The notes: generated by a model from the sequence alone, not told the origin. Shown: positions 26,622-35,396, counted from the stretch's first letter. The stretch is 64,000 bases of DNA from Micromonospora sp. MW-13 (GCF_003434305.1 NZ_QKKX01000058.1:1-64000); one strand, 5' to 3'. Numbers and translations are program-made.

Positions 26622-26650
26622 CGGCCGGGTGAGCCGGCCTCACCCGGCCG
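26622..26650 (+). terminator. Terminator hairpin
   Basis: CGGCCGGGTGAG (26622-26633) and CTCACCCGGCCG (26639-26650) form a perfect 12-bp stem with a five-base loop between the BON and DsbA-like genes. Confidence 0.75.
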
Positions 26651-26668
26651 TGGGCGAGCGTGGGAGTC

Positions 26669-27217
26669 ATGACCACGCCGTTGCAGGTGACCGCCCGGCT
26701 GCGGGTGCCGGTGACCGGGACCGACCATGTCCGGGGGCCGGCGGACGCCCCGGTGACCATCGTCGAGTACGGCGACTTCCAGTGCGGGCACTGCGGCGCG
26801 ACGTACCCGAACCTCGCCGAGCTGCTGCGCCAGCGGGCCGACGTGGTCCGACTGGTCTACCGACACTTCCCGATCACCAACATCCACCCGTACGCCGAGA
26901 GCGCCGCCGAGGTCGCCGAGGCGGCCGGGCGGCGGGACCGGTTCTGGGAGATGCACGACTGGCTGTACGAGCACCAGGACCAGCTCGACCCGGTGCACCT
27001 GGCGCTCGGCGTGGAGCAGCTCGGGCTGCCCGCCGACGAGGTGGGCGGCGAGGTGGAGCGGCACGCGCACGCCGACCGGGTCCGCCGGGACTTCGTCGGG
27101 GGCATCCGCAGCGGGGTGAACGGCAGCCCGACGCTGTTCCTCAACGACGTCCGGTACGAGGGCGGGCACGCCCTGCCCGAGCTGCTCGCCGCCGTCGACC
27201 AGGCCGCCACCACCTGA
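26669..27217 (+). CDS. DsbA/thioredoxin-like oxidoreductase
   Basis: A 182-aa thioredoxin-fold protein with active site FQCGHCGATYP near residue 37, a helical insertion, and the cis-proline loop NGSPTLFLND near 152. It matches the DsbA/FrnE-like group that oxidises or isomerises disulfides. No signal peptide is present, so it probably acts in the cytoplasm. GGGAG lies only two bases before the ATG; an in-frame GTG at 26660 is an alternative start. Proximity to BON-domain and small membrane genes suggests a stress context, which is inference. Confidence 0.88.
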   Translation: MTTPLQVTARLRVPVTGTDHVRGPADAPVTIVEYGDFQCGHCGATYPNLAELLRQRADVVRLVYRHFPITNIHPYAESAAEVAEAAGRRDRFWEMHDWLYEHQDQLDPVHLALGVEQLGLPADEVGGEVERHAHADRVRRDFVGGIRSGVNGSPTLFLNDVRYEGGHALPELLAAVDQAATT

Positions 27218-27241
27218 CCCCGGGCGGGGCCCGCCGGCGGC

Positions 27242-30058
27242 TCAGATCAGGTGCAGCTCCCGGGCCCGGCGGACCGCGTCCCGGCGGCGGGTGGCGTCCA
27301 GCTTGCGGTAGATGTTGCGCACATGGGTCTTGACCGTGTTGACCGACAGCGACAGCTCGCCGGCGATCTCCACGTTGGACAGGATGCTCTGTAGGTAGCG
27401 CAAAATCGTCAGCTCTCGCTCGGTGAGCGGCTCCTCCAGCGCCCGGCCCGGCTCCGGGCCCGGCTGACCGGCCGGCTCCCGCGCGACCCGGACCAGGTCG
27501 CTCACCGTCGGCCAGTGCGCCGTGCCGGAGTCCAGGTGGGCGGCGAGCAGGTCCCGCATCTCCGGCTCGGCGCGGGTGAAGGCCCGCCGGTACCCGTCCG
27601 GCCCGGCCAGCTCCAGGGCCCGTTCCAGGACCCGCCCCGCCCGCCGCGCGTCGCCCGCCCGCCGGGCCAGCACCGCGTCGAGCAGCGCCGCGTCGAGGCG
27701 CACCGGCGGCGGCCACGCCGCGGCGGCCAGGTCGTCCCAGTTCGGCAGGGCGTACCCGGCGGCGCGCGGGTCGCCGGCGCGCAGCTCGACCCGGGCCAAC
27801 GCCACCGCCGGCGCCGCCCCGTCCGGGCCGGGCGGGGAGTCGGCGAGCAGGCCCCGGGCGGTGCCCAGGTCACCGTGGCCGGCCCGCAGCCCCGCCTCGG
27901 CGGCCAGCAACCAGCCGGCGATCTCCCGCGCGCCGGCCGATCCCTGTCCCGCCGCGGGCAGGTGGTCCCGCGCCGCCACGAGCAGGCGCAGGCCGGCGGC
28001 CGGGTCACCCCGGTCACGCAGCAGCTCCGCCCGGCACAGCGCGGCGAGCGCCGCGACCACCGGTTCCCCGGCGTCGCCGGGGTCGTCGCCGCCGGTGGCC
28101 GGGGCGGCCAGCGCCAGGTGTGCCGCCGCCTCGTCGGGCAGGTCCCGGTGCAGCGCCACCAGGGCCAGCGCAAGGTGACCGTGCGCGCAGTCGACCCGGC
28201 AGGACCAGCCCTGGCAGGCCGGCAGGGCCAACGCCTCCCGGGCGCTCCGTTCGGCCGCCCGCAGCTCGCCGAGGGCCGCGTGCAGCAGGGCCGACCGGCT
28301 CGCGCAGAGCAGCTCCGTGCGGGGCCGGTCGCCCTCCCGGGCCGCCGCCAGCGCCGGCCCGAACTCGGCCGCCGCGCCGCGCAGGTCGCCGGCGGAGAGC
28401 GCGACCAGGCCGAGGGCCGCGCCGGCCGTCGCCCGCACGTCGGCGTCGTCGGCCGCGCCGGTGCGCGGGTCGTCCGCCGACCCCTCGGGGGTACGCGTGG
28501 CGAGCAGCCGGTGCGCCGCCCGGCGTACCTCCTCGTGGTCGCCGGCCAGCCGGGCCAGGGTGACCTCCAGCGCGGTGGCCAGCCGGCGGAACCGGTCCCG
28601 GCGCGGCACGGGCAGCGACCGGGCGTGCCCGGCGGCCCGCCGGAGCTGCGCGGCGGCGGCGGCCGGGTCGCCGGCGTGGGCCCGCTCGGCGGCGGCGGCG
28701 AGCCCCAGCTCCGGGTCCCGCCGGACCGACTCCTCCGGCGGCGCGGCCGGCGACGGCCCGCCCGCGCCCTCCCGGTCGTACGGGACCAGCTCCGGCCAGC
28801 GGGTGACCAGCAGATCGGTGGCCCGGTCCCAGTGGCCGGCGGCGAGGTCGTGCCGCAGCGCCTCGGCGGGACGCCCGTGCCCGGCGTACCAGCCGGCCGC
28901 CCGCAGGTGCAGCTCGCGCCGCTCCTCGGCGGGCAGCCCGGCCAGCTCGGCCCGGAGCAGGTCGGCCAGCAGCGGGTGGCAGCGGTACCAGGGCGGCCAG
29001 TTGTCGTCGCTGCGCACGAACCCGCCGGTCGCGGCCAGCGCGGCGAGCACCGGCTCGGCGCCGGGGCGACCGGTCAGCGCGTCGACCAGGTCGGCGCGGA
29101 ACGCCTCCGCCACCGCGCCGCGGCGCAGGCAGTCCCGGGCCGCCCCGTCGAGCGGGTCGAGCACCTCCTCACGCAGGTAGCCGGCGACGTCCGGCTGGTC
29201 CCCGCCGAACTGCTCCAGCCAGCGCACCGGGTCCGGCCGGTCCCGCACGGCCAGCGCGGCGAGCCGCAGCCCGGCCGCCCAGCCGCCGGTCCGCTCCCGC
29301 AGCCGGGGCACCGCCGACGCCGGAAGCCGCACGCCGTGCGCGGTGAGCAGGTCCGCCACCTCGTCGTCGGTGAAGGCCAGCTCGTCGGGCCCGACGGTGG
29401 TCAGCTCGCCGGCCAGGCGCAGGCGGTGCAGGCCCGGCGGTAGGTCGGTGCGCGCCCCGACCAGCAGGCGCAGCCGCTGCCCGGCGTGGCGGAGCAGGAA
29501 CTCCAGCCCGGCCAGCGCCGCCGGGTCGGCGATCCGGTGCAGGTCGTCCAGGACGAGCAGTACCGGGCGCTCCCGGGCGGCGAGCTCGGCGGCCAGCAGT
29601 TCGAGCTGGTCCGGGCGGGGCGGCGCGGCGGGCGGGGGCGGTACGGGCGGGGGCGGCTGCGCCGGGTCGGGCCGCTGGTCCGCCGCGCCGCGCAGCGCCG
29701 CCGCCAGGTACGACCAGAGCCGCGCGCCCGTGTCGCCCGCCTCGACCGACACCCACGCCGGGGTCGGCTCGACCGTACGGGCCCAGGAGCCGAGCAGGGT
29801 GGTCTTGCCCCAGCCGGCCGGGCCGGAGACCAGGGTGACCGGTCCGGCCGTCCCCTCGTCCAGCCGGCGCAGCAGCCGGGGCCGGACCAGCACCGGCCCG
29901 GCCAGCGGGGCGGGGGCCAGCCGGGACGCCAGCAGCGGCGCCGACCCGCCCGCCGGAGGGCTCCCGGCGGCGGGCCCCGGGACCGGGTACCCGGCGTCCG
30001 TCCCCGGCCCGGCGCCCGCTGCGGCCACGGTCCTGGCCTCCCAGTCGTCCTGCGGCAT
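27242..30058 (-). CDS. LAL/MalT-type LuxR family ATPase regulator
   Basis: A 938-aa transcription activator. The N-terminal NTPase has Walker A SGPAGWGKTTLL near residue 76 and Walker B VLLVLDDLH; the central 500 residues are helical, TPR-like repeats rich in Ala/Leu; the C-terminus is a LuxR HTH (LTERELTILRYLQ, SLSVNTVKTHVRNIYRKL). Such proteins respond to an inducer and ATP and often control secondary metabolism or sugar use. The ATG at 30058 is preferred over one 114 bases upstream because GGGTGGGG precedes it and the upstream extension looks non-protein-like. It ends 24 bases from the convergent DsbA-like gene; its target may be the divergent alcohol dehydrogenase pair. Confidence 0.88.
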   Translation of the reverse strand: MPQDDWEARTVAAAGAGPGTDAGYPVPGPAAGSPPAGGSAPLLASRLAPAPLAGPVLVRPRLLRRLDEGTAGPVTLVSGPAGWGKTTLLGSWARTVEPTPAWVSVEAGDTGARLWSYLAAALRGAADQRPDPAQPPPPVPPPPAAPPRPDQLELLAAELAARERPVLLVLDDLHRIADPAALAGLEFLLRHAGQRLRLLVGARTDLPPGLHRLRLAGELTTVGPDELAFTDDEVADLLTAHGVRLPASAVPRLRERTGGWAAGLRLAALAVRDRPDPVRWLEQFGGDQPDVAGYLREEVLDPLDGAARDCLRRGAVAEAFRADLVDALTGRPGAEPVLAALAATGGFVRSDDNWPPWYRCHPLLADLLRAELAGLPAEERRELHLRAAGWYAGHGRPAEALRHDLAAGHWDRATDLLVTRWPELVPYDREGAGGPSPAAPPEESVRRDPELGLAAAAERAHAGDPAAAAAQLRRAAGHARSLPVPRRDRFRRLATALEVTLARLAGDHEEVRRAAHRLLATRTPEGSADDPRTGAADDADVRATAGAALGLVALSAGDLRGAAAEFGPALAAAREGDRPRTELLCASRSALLHAALGELRAAERSAREALALPACQGWSCRVDCAHGHLALALVALHRDLPDEAAAHLALAAPATGGDDPGDAGEPVVAALAALCRAELLRDRGDPAAGLRLLVAARDHLPAAGQGSAGAREIAGWLLAAEAGLRAGHGDLGTARGLLADSPPGPDGAAPAVALARVELRAGDPRAAGYALPNWDDLAAAAWPPPVRLDAALLDAVLARRAGDARRAGRVLERALELAGPDGYRRAFTRAEPEMRDLLAAHLDSGTAHWPTVSDLVRVAREPAGQPGPEPGRALEEPLTERELTILRYLQSILSNVEIAGELSLSVNTVKTHVRNIYRKLDATRRRDAVRRARELHLI

Positions 30059-30249
30059 CCGGCCCCACCCCCACGGACGCGTCCACTTCCCCAGGTCGTG
30101 CGGCGGGCGGTTACCCGGCCCCGGCCGGTTCACCCCTTCGGGGGGAACCCGCTTCACCCGGCCGGCGGGCACCCTGGGGGCACGCGGGCGACCGGTCGCG
30201 CCCGACCGGGTGCCCGCCGGCCGACGGGGCCACCGACGACGAGGGGCGG

Positions 30250-30714
30250 GTGCGACGGATGGGACGCGGGACGCGGGGGGCGCGGGCGGTGGCCCGTACC
30301 GCCGGGGTGGTGGCGGCCGGCGCGGTGACGGCGGCGCGGGCGCTGCGCGGGCCCGGGCGGGCGGGCCGGTGCCGCCCGGCGGACGTCACCGGCCGAGCGG
30401 GCCGCTGGCAGGTGGTGACCGTCGACCGGCCGCCGGAGCGGGTGCTGCCGGGCGGGCGGCGACCCGAGCCGCTGCGCCGCCTCGGCGACGGGGTGGAGGT
30501 GGCGCTGCGCCCGGCGCCCGGCGGGCGGGGCACCGAGTTGGCCGCCCGGTCGGCCGGCGGCGGGCCGCTCACCGGGCCGGCCGCCCACCTGGTCGGGGAC
30601 GACCCCGGGCTGCTGATCCGGGAGACCCTGCGGCAGGTCAAGCAGCTCGCAGAGACCGGTGAGCTGCTCCGCCCGGACCGCTCCCCGCTGGACGGGCCGG
30701 TGGGGCCCGGATGA
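30250..30714 (+). CDS. Hypothetical protein coupled to Zn-alcohol dehydrogenase
   Basis: A protein of up to 154 aa. The N-terminus is basic and Ala-rich; the body (RWQVVTVDRPPERVL, GVEVALRPAPGGRGTELAAR) has strands and a C-terminal helix (LIRETLRQVKQLAETGELL) reminiscent of SRPBCC-like proteins that commonly sit before Zn-dependent dehydrogenases in actinomycetes. GTG at 30250 or ATG at 30259 could start it. Its stop overlaps the dehydrogenase ATG by ATGA, so the pair is translationally coupled and likely works on the same substrate. Confidence 0.7.
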   Translation: MRRMGRGTRGARAVARTAGVVAAGAVTAARALRGPGRAGRCRPADVTGRAGRWQVVTVDRPPERVLPGGRRPEPLRRLGDGVEVALRPAPGGRGTELAARSAGGGPLTGPAAHLVGDDPGLLIRETLRQVKQLAETGELLRPDRSPLDGPVGPG

Positions 30715-31886
30715 GGGCGCTCTGCTGGCTCGGCGCGGACGGCCTCGGGGTGCGCGAGGTGCCCGACCCGGAGCTGCGCAACTCCGCCGACGCGATCGTC
30801 CGGGTACGGCGCAGCGCCACCTGCGGGGCGGACCTGCCGCTGCTCGGCGGCCGGGGGCCGAGCCTCGCCGTCGGCGACGTGCTCGGGCACGAGTTCCTCG
30901 GCGACGTGGTCGAGGTGGGCCCCGGGGTGCGCCGGCACCGGGTCGGCGACCGGGTGGTGGTCTGCGCCGCCGTGGCCTGCGGAGGCTGCTGGTACTGCCG
31001 GCAGGGCCTCTACGCCTGCTGCGACAACGGCAGCACCGGGGCGGCCGTGGCCGAGCAGGCGTGGGGCCAGCCCACCGGCGGCTGCTACGGCCAGCCCCGC
31101 TCGGCCGGTGGCTTCGCCGGCAGTCACGCCGAGTACGTCCGGGTGCCCTACGCCGACGTCGGGGCGTTCGCCGTGCCCGACCCGGTGGACGACGACCGGG
31201 CGGTCTTCGCGTCCGACGCGGTGCCGACCGGTTGGCTCGGCGCCGAGCTGGGCGAGGTGCGCCCCGGCGACGTGGTGGCGGTCTGGGGAGCCGGGGCGGT
31301 GGGCCAGATGACCGCGCGGGCCGCCCTGCTGCGCGGTGCGGCCCGGGTGGTGGTGATCGACCGGTACCCCGACCGGCTGCGGTCGGCCGAACGGCACGTC
31401 GGCGCGGAGACCCTCGACTACCAGGCCACCGACGTCGCGGCCGAGCTGCGCGAGCGCAGCGGCGGGCGGGGCCCGGACGTCTGCGTGGAGGCGGTCGGGA
31501 TGGCCTGGGACGGCACCGGACCCCGGTCGCTGGCCGACCTGTTCGCCGCCGCCGGGCGGGGCGGCGCGGTCCCGGACCGGCCGATCGCGGTACGCGAGGC
31601 GGTGCACGCCTGCCGCAAAGGCGGCACGGTCGTCGTGCTCGGCACGTTCACCGGGTTCGTCGACACGTTCCCGCTCGGCGCGGTGATGCACAAGGCGCTG
31701 ACCGTGCGCAGCGCCCGGCAGCACGGGCAGCGGTGGATCCCGATGCTGCTGGACCGGATGGCCCGGGGCGAGATCAGCACGGGGCACCTGGCCACCCACC
31801 GCCTTCCCCTAGAGCAGGGCGCGCACGGCTACGACCTGTTCCGCGAGCGCGCGGACGGCTGCCTGCGCGCGGTCTTCACGCCCTGA
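30711..31886 (+). CDS. Zinc-dependent alcohol dehydrogenase (MDR superfamily)
   Basis: A 391-aa medium-chain dehydrogenase. Catalytic zinc ligands are suggested by SATCGADLPLL and GHEFLGDVVEVG; the structural-zinc lobe is CGGCWYCRQGLYACC; the Rossmann motif is VWGAGAVGQMTAR with VVVIDRYPDRL binding NAD(P). Length and the long segment after the zinc lobe (residues 105-135) match the glutathione-independent formaldehyde or threonine dehydrogenase-like branch. Substrate unknown. Start overlaps the upstream gene. Confidence 0.9.
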   Translation: MRALCWLGADGLGVREVPDPELRNSADAIVRVRRSATCGADLPLLGGRGPSLAVGDVLGHEFLGDVVEVGPGVRRHRVGDRVVVCAAVACGGCWYCRQGLYACCDNGSTGAAVAEQAWGQPTGGCYGQPRSAGGFAGSHAEYVRVPYADVGAFAVPDPVDDDRAVFASDAVPTGWLGAELGEVRPGDVVAVWGAGAVGQMTARAALLRGAARVVVIDRYPDRLRSAERHVGAETLDYQATDVAAELRERSGGRGPDVCVEAVGMAWDGTGPRSLADLFAAAGRGGAVPDRPIAVREAVHACRKGGTVVVLGTFTGFVDTFPLGAVMHKALTVRSARQHGQRWIPMLLDRMARGEISTGHLATHRLPLEQGAHGYDLFRERADGCLRAVFTP

Positions 31887-31934
31887 GCCCGCTGCCCGAG
31901 CCCGCTGCCCGAGCCGTTCCCCGAGCCGTTCCCT
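31885..31934. repeat. Degenerate 12-13-bp tandem repeat
   Basis: GAGCCCGCTGCCC twice (31885-31910) followed by GAGCCGTTCCCC and GAGCCGTTCCCT (31911-31934), just past the dehydrogenase stop. Confidence 0.8.
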
Positions 31935-31975
31935 GAGGCCGGGCGGGGTTCCGGCCCGGGTGGGACACTCGCAGG

Positions 31976-33154
31976 ATGCGTGAGGACCGGCCGTACGACG
32001 TCGTTCTGTTCGGGGCCACCGGGTTCACCGGGGGGCTCACCGCCGAGTACCTCGCCCGGCACGCGCCGGACGGGCTGCGCTGGGCGCTCGCCGGCCGCAA
32101 CCCGGCGAAGCTGACGGCCGTCCGGGACCGGTTGGCCGGCATCGACCCGGCGCTGGCCGGGCTGCCGCTGCTGACCGCCGACGTCACCGACCCGGGGTCG
32201 CTGCGCCGGTTCGCCGGGGACGCCCGGGTGGTGGCCAGCACGGTCGGGCCGTACGTGCACCACGGCGAGCCGCTGGTCGCCGCGTGCGCCGCGGCCGGCA
32301 CCGACTACCTCGACATCACCGGCGAGCCGGAGTTCGTCGACACGATGTACGTGCGTCACCATGCCGAGGCGGTGCGCACCGGGGCCCGGCTGGTGCACGC
32401 CTGCGGCTTCGACTCCATCCCGCACGACCTGGGCGTCTGGTTCACCGTCAGGCAGCTTCCGGCGGACGCGCCGATCACCGTGGACGGGTTCGTCCGGGCC
32501 GGCGGGCGGTTCTCCGCCGGGACGTACCACTCGGCGCTCACCGCGTTCTCGCGTACCGCCGAGGCGGGCCGGGCGGCCCGGGAGCGCCGGGCTGTCGAGC
32601 CCCGGCCGCCGGGCCGCCTGGTCCGGGCGGTGCCCGGCCGGGTGGGCCGGTCGAAGGAGCTGGGCGCCTGGGCCGTTCCGCTGCCGACCATCGACCCGCA
32701 GGTGGTCCGCCGGTCGGCGGCGGCCCGCCCGGAGTACGGCCCGGACTTCCGCTACCGGCACTTCGCCGCCGTGCGGCGGCTGCCGACGATCGTGCTCGGC
32801 GCGGCCGGGCTGGCTGGCCTGGTCGGGCTGGTGAAGCTCCCGCCGACCCGGCGCTGGCTGCTCGGCCGGCTCGCCTCCGGGCAGGGGCCGAGCCCGCAGC
32901 AGCGGGCGAAGTCCTGGTTCCGGGTGCGGTTCGTCGGCTCGGGCGGCGGCCGGCGGGTGCTCACCGAGGTCTCCGGCGGCGACCCCGGGTACGACGAGAC
33001 CGCGAAGATGCTCGGCGAGTCCGCGCTCTGCCTGGCCCTGGACGAGGGCCTGCCGGCCACCTCGGGCCAGGTGACCCCGGTGACCGCGATGGGCGACGCC
33101 CTGCTCGACCGGCTGCGGAACGCCGGCCTCACCTTCCGCACGATCGAGGCGTGA
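31976..33154 (+). CDS. Saccharopine-dehydrogenase-like / trans-acting enoyl reductase family oxidoreductase
   Basis: A 392-aa protein with an N-terminal Rossmann fold (YDVVLFGATGFTGGLTAEYL) followed by ALAGRN, as in actinobacterial saccharopine-dehydrogenase NADP-binding proteins; mycobacterial relatives act as trans enoyl reductases in lipid synthesis. A hydrophobic stretch (LPTIVLGAAGLAGLVGLVKL) around residues 265-284 may anchor it to the membrane. VHACGFDSIPHDLG is a conserved family block. No polyketide genes are adjacent, so the substrate is open. The ATG start is clear although the ribosome site is weak. Confidence 0.85.
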   Translation: MREDRPYDVVLFGATGFTGGLTAEYLARHAPDGLRWALAGRNPAKLTAVRDRLAGIDPALAGLPLLTADVTDPGSLRRFAGDARVVASTVGPYVHHGEPLVAACAAAGTDYLDITGEPEFVDTMYVRHHAEAVRTGARLVHACGFDSIPHDLGVWFTVRQLPADAPITVDGFVRAGGRFSAGTYHSALTAFSRTAEAGRAARERRAVEPRPPGRLVRAVPGRVGRSKELGAWAVPLPTIDPQVVRRSAAARPEYGPDFRYRHFAAVRRLPTIVLGAAGLAGLVGLVKLPPTRRWLLGRLASGQGPSPQQRAKSWFRVRFVGSGGGRRVLTEVSGGDPGYDETAKMLGESALCLALDEGLPATSGQVTPVTAMGDALLDRLRNAGLTFRTIEA

Positions 33155-33169
33155 TGAGCCCACCCGGCC

Positions 33170-33185
33170 CGGCCCAAAAGGGCCG
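33170..33185 (+). terminator. Short hairpin
   Basis: CGGCCC-AAAA-GGGCCG, a 6-bp stem 15 bases past the reductase stop and just upstream of the MerR promoter. Weak terminator at best. Confidence 0.35.
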
Positions 33186-33199
33186 AGGCGACGCCTGGC

Positions 33200-33230
33200 T
33201 TGACCCTCGACCTGGTCGAGGGAACAGGAT
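33200..33230 (+). promoter_or_regulatory. MerR-type promoter with 19-bp spacer and dyad operator
   Basis: TTGACC (33200-33205), a 19-base spacer, CAGGAT (33225-33230). The spacer holds a perfect 9-bp inverted repeat CCCTCGACC-T-GGTCGAGGG (33204-33222). Over-long 19-bp spacers with a central dyad are the hallmark of promoters activated by MerR proteins through DNA untwisting. The predicted start point coincides with the GTG of the downstream MerR gene at 33238, so the mRNA would be leaderless and autoregulated. Confidence 0.75.
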
Positions 33231-33237
33231 CCTCGGC

Positions 33238-34332
33238 GTGGAGAGCGAACTGCGCAGCATCGGCGAGCTGGCCCGGGCCAGCGGGCTGACGGTCAGCGCC
33301 CTGCGGTTCTACGACCGCTCGGGGGTGCTGGTGCCGGCCCTGGTCGACCCGGTCACCGGTTACCGCTGGTACACCGACGACCAGGTGGCCCCGGCCCGGC
33401 TGGTGGCCGGGCTGCGCCGGGTCGGGATGCCGCTGGCGGAGATCTCCGCCGCGGTGCGGCACCGCGCCGAGCCGGCCGTGGTGGGCCGGCTGCTCGACGC
33501 GCACCTGCGCCGGCTGGAGGACGGCCTCGCCGACGCCCGCCGTGAGCTCTCCCGCGTCCGCGCCCTGATCGACCCCGAGGAGAACCCGATGACCACCCAC
33601 CTCGTCCTGTCCCGCGCCGCCCTCGCCGCCACGATCGACGCCGTCCGCTTCGCCGTCGGCGCCGACCCCGACCTGCCGGTGCTGTCCGCGGTCCTGTTCG
33701 AGGCCGAGGACGACGGCGTACGCCTCGTCGCCACCGACCGGCACCGGCTGGCGGTGTCCCGGGCACCCGGCCGGGTCGACGGCCCCCCGGTGCGGGCGCT
33801 CGCCCCGGTGGACCTCGTCGACCGGGTCCGTGCGCTGCTGGACACCGACGCCGGCAGCGCCGCCGAGGCGGGGCTGCGGCTCGACGGGTCCACCGTCACC
33901 GTCTCCGTGGCCGGCCGGGAGGTCACCGGCACCGCGCTGCCGTACGACTTCCCGGACTACCGGCGGCTGCTGCGCGGGCACGTCACGGGCGCTCCGACGT
34001 ACCGGATCCCGGTGGACGTGCCGGCGCTGCGGGCGGCGCTGAGCGGCGCGGCGCCGGCCCTGGTACGCGAGCACGAGGGGGTGGCCGTGCCGGTGACCGT
34101 GCTGGGCCTGGACGACCGGGGCGCGCTGCGGGTCTTCGACGGCGACGCGCTGGCCGGCGACGACCCGGGCGCGGTGCGGGTCGGGGTCAACGGACGGTAC
34201 CTGCTCGACGCCCTGGACGCGGGCGACCGGGGACAGCTCGTGCTGGAGCTGGACGGGCCGATCGCCCCGCTGGCCGTGCGCCGCCCCGACGACGCCGACG
34301 CGTTCTCGATCCTGATGCCGATCCAGCTCTGA
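33238..34332 (+). CDS. MerR-family regulator fused to DNA polymerase III beta-clamp-like domains
   Basis: A 364-aa protein. Residues 5-75 are a MerR winged helix (SIGELARASGLTVSALRFYDR, YRWYTDDQV) and 76-110 a dimerisation coiled coil ending near EENP. From about residue 118 the sequence matches DnaN: LVLSRAALAATIDAVRFAVG, VLFEAEDDGVRLVATDRHRLA (the clamp ATDxxRLA block), PYDFPDYRRL, and a C-terminal DAFSILMPIQL like the DnaN end. Only about two of the three clamp domains are present. No ribosome site precedes the GTG, consistent with a leaderless transcript. The clamp part may sense a clamp ligand, nucleotides or a DNA partner; unproven. Confidence 0.85.
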   Translation: MESELRSIGELARASGLTVSALRFYDRSGVLVPALVDPVTGYRWYTDDQVAPARLVAGLRRVGMPLAEISAAVRHRAEPAVVGRLLDAHLRRLEDGLADARRELSRVRALIDPEENPMTTHLVLSRAALAATIDAVRFAVGADPDLPVLSAVLFEAEDDGVRLVATDRHRLAVSRAPGRVDGPPVRALAPVDLVDRVRALLDTDAGSAAEAGLRLDGSTVTVSVAGREVTGTALPYDFPDYRRLLRGHVTGAPTYRIPVDVPALRAALSGAAPALVREHEGVAVPVTVLGLDDRGALRVFDGDALAGDDPGAVRVGVNGRYLLDALDAGDRGQLVLELDGPIAPLAVRRPDDADAFSILMPIQL

Positions 34333-34400
34333 TACCCCGGATACGTCGCGGCCCACGACGCGATCGCCATCCACGTCGGCACGAGGCTGGGCTGAGCTGA

Positions 34401-34449
34401 CGGGCGGGCCCCCTCCACACGCGTTCCGGCCAAGAGGGGGCCCCGCCCG
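34401..34449 (+). terminator. Terminator hairpin
   Basis: CGGGCGGGCCCCCT (34401-34414) pairs with AGGGGGCCCCGCCCG (34435-34449), one bulged base, 20-base loop. It ends the MerR gene transcript just before the transpeptidase promoter. Confidence 0.65.
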
Positions 34450-34460
34450 ACCCGCACCGC

Positions 34461-34466
34461 TACAGT
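34461..34466 (+). promoter_or_regulatory. Putative -10 element for a leaderless transpeptidase transcript
   Basis: TACAGT lies six bases upstream of the GTG start, and no ribosome site is present. No clear -35 is seen because the terminator stem occupies that position. Confidence 0.35.
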
Positions 34467-34472
34467 GCTTAT

Positions 34473-35384
34473 GTGCTGTTTGACCGTTTTCCCTCACGGT
34501 GGGCGCTCGGCTGGCTGGCCGCCGCGCTCGGCGTACCGCTGCTGCTCGCCGCGCTGCTCGCCGGCTGGGCCGTGGCCCCCGACCGGGCCCGCCCGGCGCC
34601 CCCGCCCGCCGCCGCCCCCACCGGGGCCGCCGCGCCCACCGGGACCCCCGCCCCCACCGACGAGCCGGTCCCGGCGGCGGCCCCCGCGCCCGCCACCCTG
34701 CCGGTCGTCGACTACGACCCGGCGCCCGCCGGCTTCCCGGCCGACCCCCACCCGCTGGACGCCACCCCGCTCACCGAGGGGCTGCGGCCGAGCCGGAACG
34801 TCGCCGCCTACGACGCGCCCGGCGGCCGGCCGCTGGCCTTCCTCGCCCCCACCATCAACGGCGTCAAGCTGACCGTGCCGATCGTCGAGCGCCGGACCGG
34901 CTGGACGGCGGTGCTGCTGCCCTCGGCCAACCGGCGGCTCGCCTGGCTGCCGCCCGGCGACGACCGCAGCGTCGTGCCGCTGCGCGACCAGATCGTGGTG
35001 GAGCGCCGGCAACACCGGCTCACCTGGTACCGGGACGGCCGGGCGATGAAGTCGTGGCCGGTCAGCCTCGGCATGCCGGGCCAGTCCACCCCGCTCGGCC
35101 GCACCTTCGTCCTCGGCCGCACGCCCCCGCCCGAGGCGGTGTACGGCGGCGTGGACGTCTACGCCCTCGGCGCGGTCCCCGACGACCCGGACGCCGTCCC
35201 GGCCGGGCTGCGCGGCGCGCACATCGGCGTGCACAGCTGGCACAACGACGACACCCTCGGCGAGGACGTCACCAACGGCTGCATCCGGCTGACCCGCAGC
35301 GGCCAGCGCAAACTTCTCGCCGAGGTCCCGCCCGGCACCGGCGTACTGGTGGTCGACGCCCTGCCCACTCCCCCGACCGCCTGA
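34473..35384 (+). CDS. L,D-transpeptidase (YkuD domain), membrane-anchored
   Basis: A 303-aa protein with one N-terminal membrane segment (WLAAALGVPLLLAALLAGWA), a long Ala/Pro/Thr linker spanning the wall (about 35-80), an intermediate beta domain, and a C-terminal YkuD catalytic domain from about 170. The active site is IGVHSWHNDD...VTNGCIRL, with the catalytic cysteine in NGCIRL and the histidine before it. It would form 3-3 peptidoglycan cross-links or attach proteins. The GTG start has no ribosome site; a TACAGT box six bases upstream suggests a leaderless mRNA. A three-base-shifted ATG gives only a shadow frame. Confidence 0.9.
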   Translation: MLFDRFPSRWALGWLAAALGVPLLLAALLAGWAVAPDRARPAPPPAAAPTGAAAPTGTPAPTDEPVPAAAPAPATLPVVDYDPAPAGFPADPHPLDATPLTEGLRPSRNVAAYDAPGGRPLAFLAPTINGVKLTVPIVERRTGWTAVLLPSANRRLAWLPPGDDRSVVPLRDQIVVERRQHRLTWYRDGRAMKSWPVSLGMPGQSTPLGRTFVLGRTPPPEAVYGGVDVYALGAVPDDPDAVPAGLRGAHIGVHSWHNDDTLGEDVTNGCIRLTRSGQRKLLAEVPPGTGVLVVDALPTPPTA

Positions 35385-35396
35385 CTGAGGCCGCGC

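Noticed and set aside
31885..31934. Repeats past the dehydrogenase gene as protein-binding iterons or an origin
   Set aside because: Only four degenerate 12-13-bp units and no replication gene nearby.
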